DNA of 7,840 bases. It comes from Pseudomonadota bacterium. Its GTDB lineage: Bacteria > Pseudomonadota > Alphaproteobacteria > Rhizobiales > Xanthobacteraceae. A model generated the notes under the pieces. That model was not told the DNA's origin. It saw only the letters and a program-made list of their open reading frames with translations, and did no database searches. The position numbers were made by a program, and so were the translations under genes. The stretch is taken from assembly GCA_963205465.1 (NCBI GenBank), contig CAUJKG010000391.1, positions 1-7,840 on the forward strand, in the 5' to 3' direction. Position 1 is the first letter of the stretch. The number at the start of each line of letters is the position of its first letter. This document shows, one piece after another, positions 6,145 through 7,840 of this stretch.

Positions 6145-7083
6145 TTGATCGAACTCGTTCTGCAACACGCCGTAAATGCACTGGCGCTTTCCGCGATCTA
6201 CGCTTTGGTCGCGATCGGTATCAGTCTGTTTTTCGGGGTGATGGGCATCGTCAATCTCGCGCATGGCGACATTGCGACCATAGGCGTTTTCGTATCGCTG
6301 GCAGCCTTTCAGTTTCTGCTCGGGGCCGGAGCGGTTGACATAACCGCGGTCGGATTCGCGGTTGCGCTCGGCAATATCGGAGCGCTTCTGCTCGGGATCG
6401 TGGGGGCGGCCGCCGGCGGGCTCTTATTCTACCGGATTGCGTTTTATCCGCTGAGAAACGCGCCACCGATCATCGGGCTGCTGTGCTCGGTCGGCGTCGG
6501 CTTCATGATCCGCGAAAGCATTCTCAATTTCTATCCCGACGGCCGCAACCCGCAGCCGTTCCCGGCGATTATTCCTGCGGATTTGATAGAGATTGGCGGC
6601 GTCATCATTCAGTACAAGCACATCGTCGTCGTCAGTGTCGCGCTGCTGGCGGTTCTGGCTCTTGCTTATTGCGTGGAGCGAACGAAGTTCGGGCGTGCGA
6701 TGCGCAGCGTGCTGAACAACCGGGATGTGGCGCGTTCGCTCGGCGTGTCGGCGCAACGGCTGACCGTGATCGTTTTTGCGCTCGGTTCCGCGCTTGCCGG
6801 TTTGGCGGGCCTGATGAACGGCCTTTATTACAACCTTGTGCAGTCGGATATGGGCGTGCTGCTGACGGTGAAGGGCTTCACCGCTGCCGTTATCGGCGGG
6901 CTCGGCAATATCTATGGGGCGTTGCTTGGCGCGCTCCTGGTTGGGTTTATCGAGGCGCTGACGGCCGGCTTCCTGCCCGCCGGCTCGGCCTATAAGGACA
7001 TCGCCGTCTTCGGCGTGTTGATCGTAATCTTGATCGTCCGGCCTTACGGCCTGATCGGTCGCCCTGCTACTGAGCGCGTGTGA
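6145..7083 (+). CDS. livH: Liv-type ABC transporter permease LivH
   Basis: Inner-membrane permease of the importer, 312 residues against 308 in E. coli LivH, with about eight hydrophobic segments. Diagnostic features are the N-terminal NALALSAIYALVAIGISLFFG (residues 11-31), GIVNLAHGD (34-42, a LivH hallmark), the cytoplasmic coupling region from TKFGRAMRSVLNN through DVARSLGVS (180-202) that contacts the ATPases, and VKGFTAAVIGGLGNIYGA (242-259). TTG at 6145 is the chosen start: AAAGG lies about 7-8 nt upstream, and MIELVLQHAVNALALS fits family N-termini, whereas the first internal ATG (6241) would remove the first membrane helix. It follows the binding protein by 41 bp, and its stop overlaps the livM start by one base (TGATG). 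Confidence 0.92.
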   Translation: MIELVLQHAVNALALSAIYALVAIGISLFFGVMGIVNLAHGDIATIGVFVSLAAFQFLLGAGAVDITAVGFAVALGNIGALLLGIVGAAAGGLLFYRIAFYPLRNAPPIIGLLCSVGVGFMIRESILNFYPDGRNPQPFPAIIPADLIEIGGVIIQYKHIVVVSVALLAVLALAYCVERTKFGRAMRSVLNNRDVARSLGVSAQRLTVIVFALGSALAGLAGLMNGLYYNLVQSDMGVLLTVKGFTAAVIGGLGNIYGALLGALLVGFIEALTAGFLPAGSAYKDIAVFGVLIVILIVRPYGLIGRPATERV

Positions 7084-7840
7084 TGGCGATTTCCGATACA
7101 GGTTCGGCGCAGAACATGGGCCGCGGACTCTGGAGCGGCCTATGGTCCGCGATCGCGGTTATTGCCGCTTTCGGGCTGTTCGCCATTTTTCTCCGTAAAG
7201 CCGAAGGCTGGTGGCTCGCCGGCATTGCCGTTGCCTGCATCCTGGCCGCGTCATGGCCGCAGGCCCGCGCCCTATTGCAGAAATTTGTCGCCCGGCTTCA
7301 GCAAAATTCCTGCGCAGTTGCGCTGGCCGCCCTCGTCGGCGCGGTGCTGATGCCGATATTTCTGGAAAACGACGGCTACTGGATCCACGTGCTGTCCGCC
7401 GCCATGATTTTCTCGATCATGGCAATCGGGCTGAACATTCATCTCGGCGAGATTGGGCTGGTCAACCTCGGCTATGCCGGGCTCTTCGCCTTCGGCGCCT
7501 ATACCGCCACGCTGATGACTGAAGCCGGTTATCCGTTCTGGTTCGGGACCGTGCTTGCGATCCTCGTTTGCTGGATCGTCGGCGGACTTGTCGGCGCATG
7601 TTCGATCCGCACGACCGGCGACTATTTTGCGCTGGTCACGCTCGGTTTCGGCCTGATCGTGCATCAACTCATCATCAACCTGATCTGGCTGACGCGCGGA
7701 AACGACGGCATCACCAATATCAAGCCGGTATCAATCTTCGGGCATACCTCGAAAATGCCGATCGATCTCGGCTTCCTGCAACTGCCTGCGCAGGCGAATT
7801 TCTATTATTTGTGCCTGGTCTCACTGATCGCGGCGGCGTT
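7083..7840 (+). CDS. livM: Liv-type ABC transporter permease LivM (3' end outside window)
   Basis: Second inner-membrane permease, open to the window edge with 252 codons visible. The ATG at 7083 shares its A with the livH stop, which implies translational coupling. Residues 1-105 form a hydrophobic N-terminal extension with about three membrane segments (roughly 20-37, 42-57, 78-94), as in the longer LivM proteins. The family core then begins: MAIGLNIHLGEIGLVNLGYAG (113-133), FGAYTATLM, a TTGDYFALVTLGFG segment (177-190) and TRGNDGITNI (204-213). The remaining helices lie past the edge. Because no other permease-like frame overlaps it, the call is secure. A livG ATPase gene is expected after it, since Liv importers use a LivF-LivG pair and none is seen earlier. 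Confidence 0.93.
   Translation, partial: MAISDTGSAQNMGRGLWSGLWSAIAVIAAFGLFAIFLRKAEGWWLAGIAVACILAASWPQARALLQKFVARLQQNSCAVALAALVGAVLMPIFLENDGYWIHVLSAAMIFSIMAIGLNIHLGEIGLVNLGYAGLFAFGAYTATLMTEAGYPFWFGTVLAILVCWIVGGLVGACSIRTTGDYFALVTLGFGLIVHQLIINLIWLTRGNDGITNIKPVSIFGHTSKMPIDLGFLQLPAQANFYYLCLVSLIAAA

Overview
The window looks like chromosomal DNA from an alphaproteobacterium, probably of the Hyphomicrobiales (Bradyrhizobium/Rhodopseudomonas-like). This is inferred from the GC-rich third positions, the dense gene packing, the CTTGAC-type -35 element and the protein families, not from any marker gene. It holds nine protein-coding genes, two of them cut by the window edges, in three blocks concerned with amino-acid uptake and breakdown. 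I saw no RNA genes, insertion sequences, CRISPR arrays or phage genes, and no gene-free stretch longer than 300 bases.

Block 1 (1-1676, + strand): the C-terminal part of a PLP-dependent alanine racemase, followed 36 bp later by D-amino-acid dehydrogenase DadA. Together they form the classical L-Ala -> D-Ala -> pyruvate + ammonia route. A 123-bp gap with three small hairpins (1677-1799) separates dadA from the converging block 2.

Block 2 (4079 down to 1800, - strand): an XRE-type helix-turn-helix regulator with a C-terminal cupin domain, then an M20-family zinc amidohydrolase/deacylase, then a RidA/YjgF-family protein. The hydrolase and RidA genes are 12 bp apart and almost certainly cotranscribed. 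The regulator lies 90 bp upstream in the same orientation. The RidA protein has Ser where canonical RidA has its substrate-binding Arg, so it is probably not an ordinary imine deaminase.

Block 3 (4236-7840 and beyond, + strand): a branched-chain-amino-acid-type (HAAT/Liv) ABC importer in the order ATPase (livF), periplasmic binding protein, permease (livH), permease (livM, running off the window). Neighbouring genes overlap by a few bases or lie 41 bp apart. livG is not in the window and is expected just downstream. livF and livH appear to use TTG starts.

The regulator and the Liv operon are divergent. The 156-bp region between them carries a perfect inverted repeat (GTCAAG-AGA-CTTGAC) over a TTGACA -35 element, nested beside a longer imperfect one, and is the best candidate for the regulator's operator. 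The simplest reading of blocks 2 and 3 is one regulated uptake-and-processing unit: import an amino acid or N-substituted amino-acid derivative, hydrolyse an amide bond with the M20 enzyme, and process or detoxify a product with the RidA-like protein, sensed by the XRE-cupin regulator. The substrate cannot be read from the sequence. I see no clearly unprecedented system. The novel parts are the combination, the regulatory DNA and the atypical RidA.
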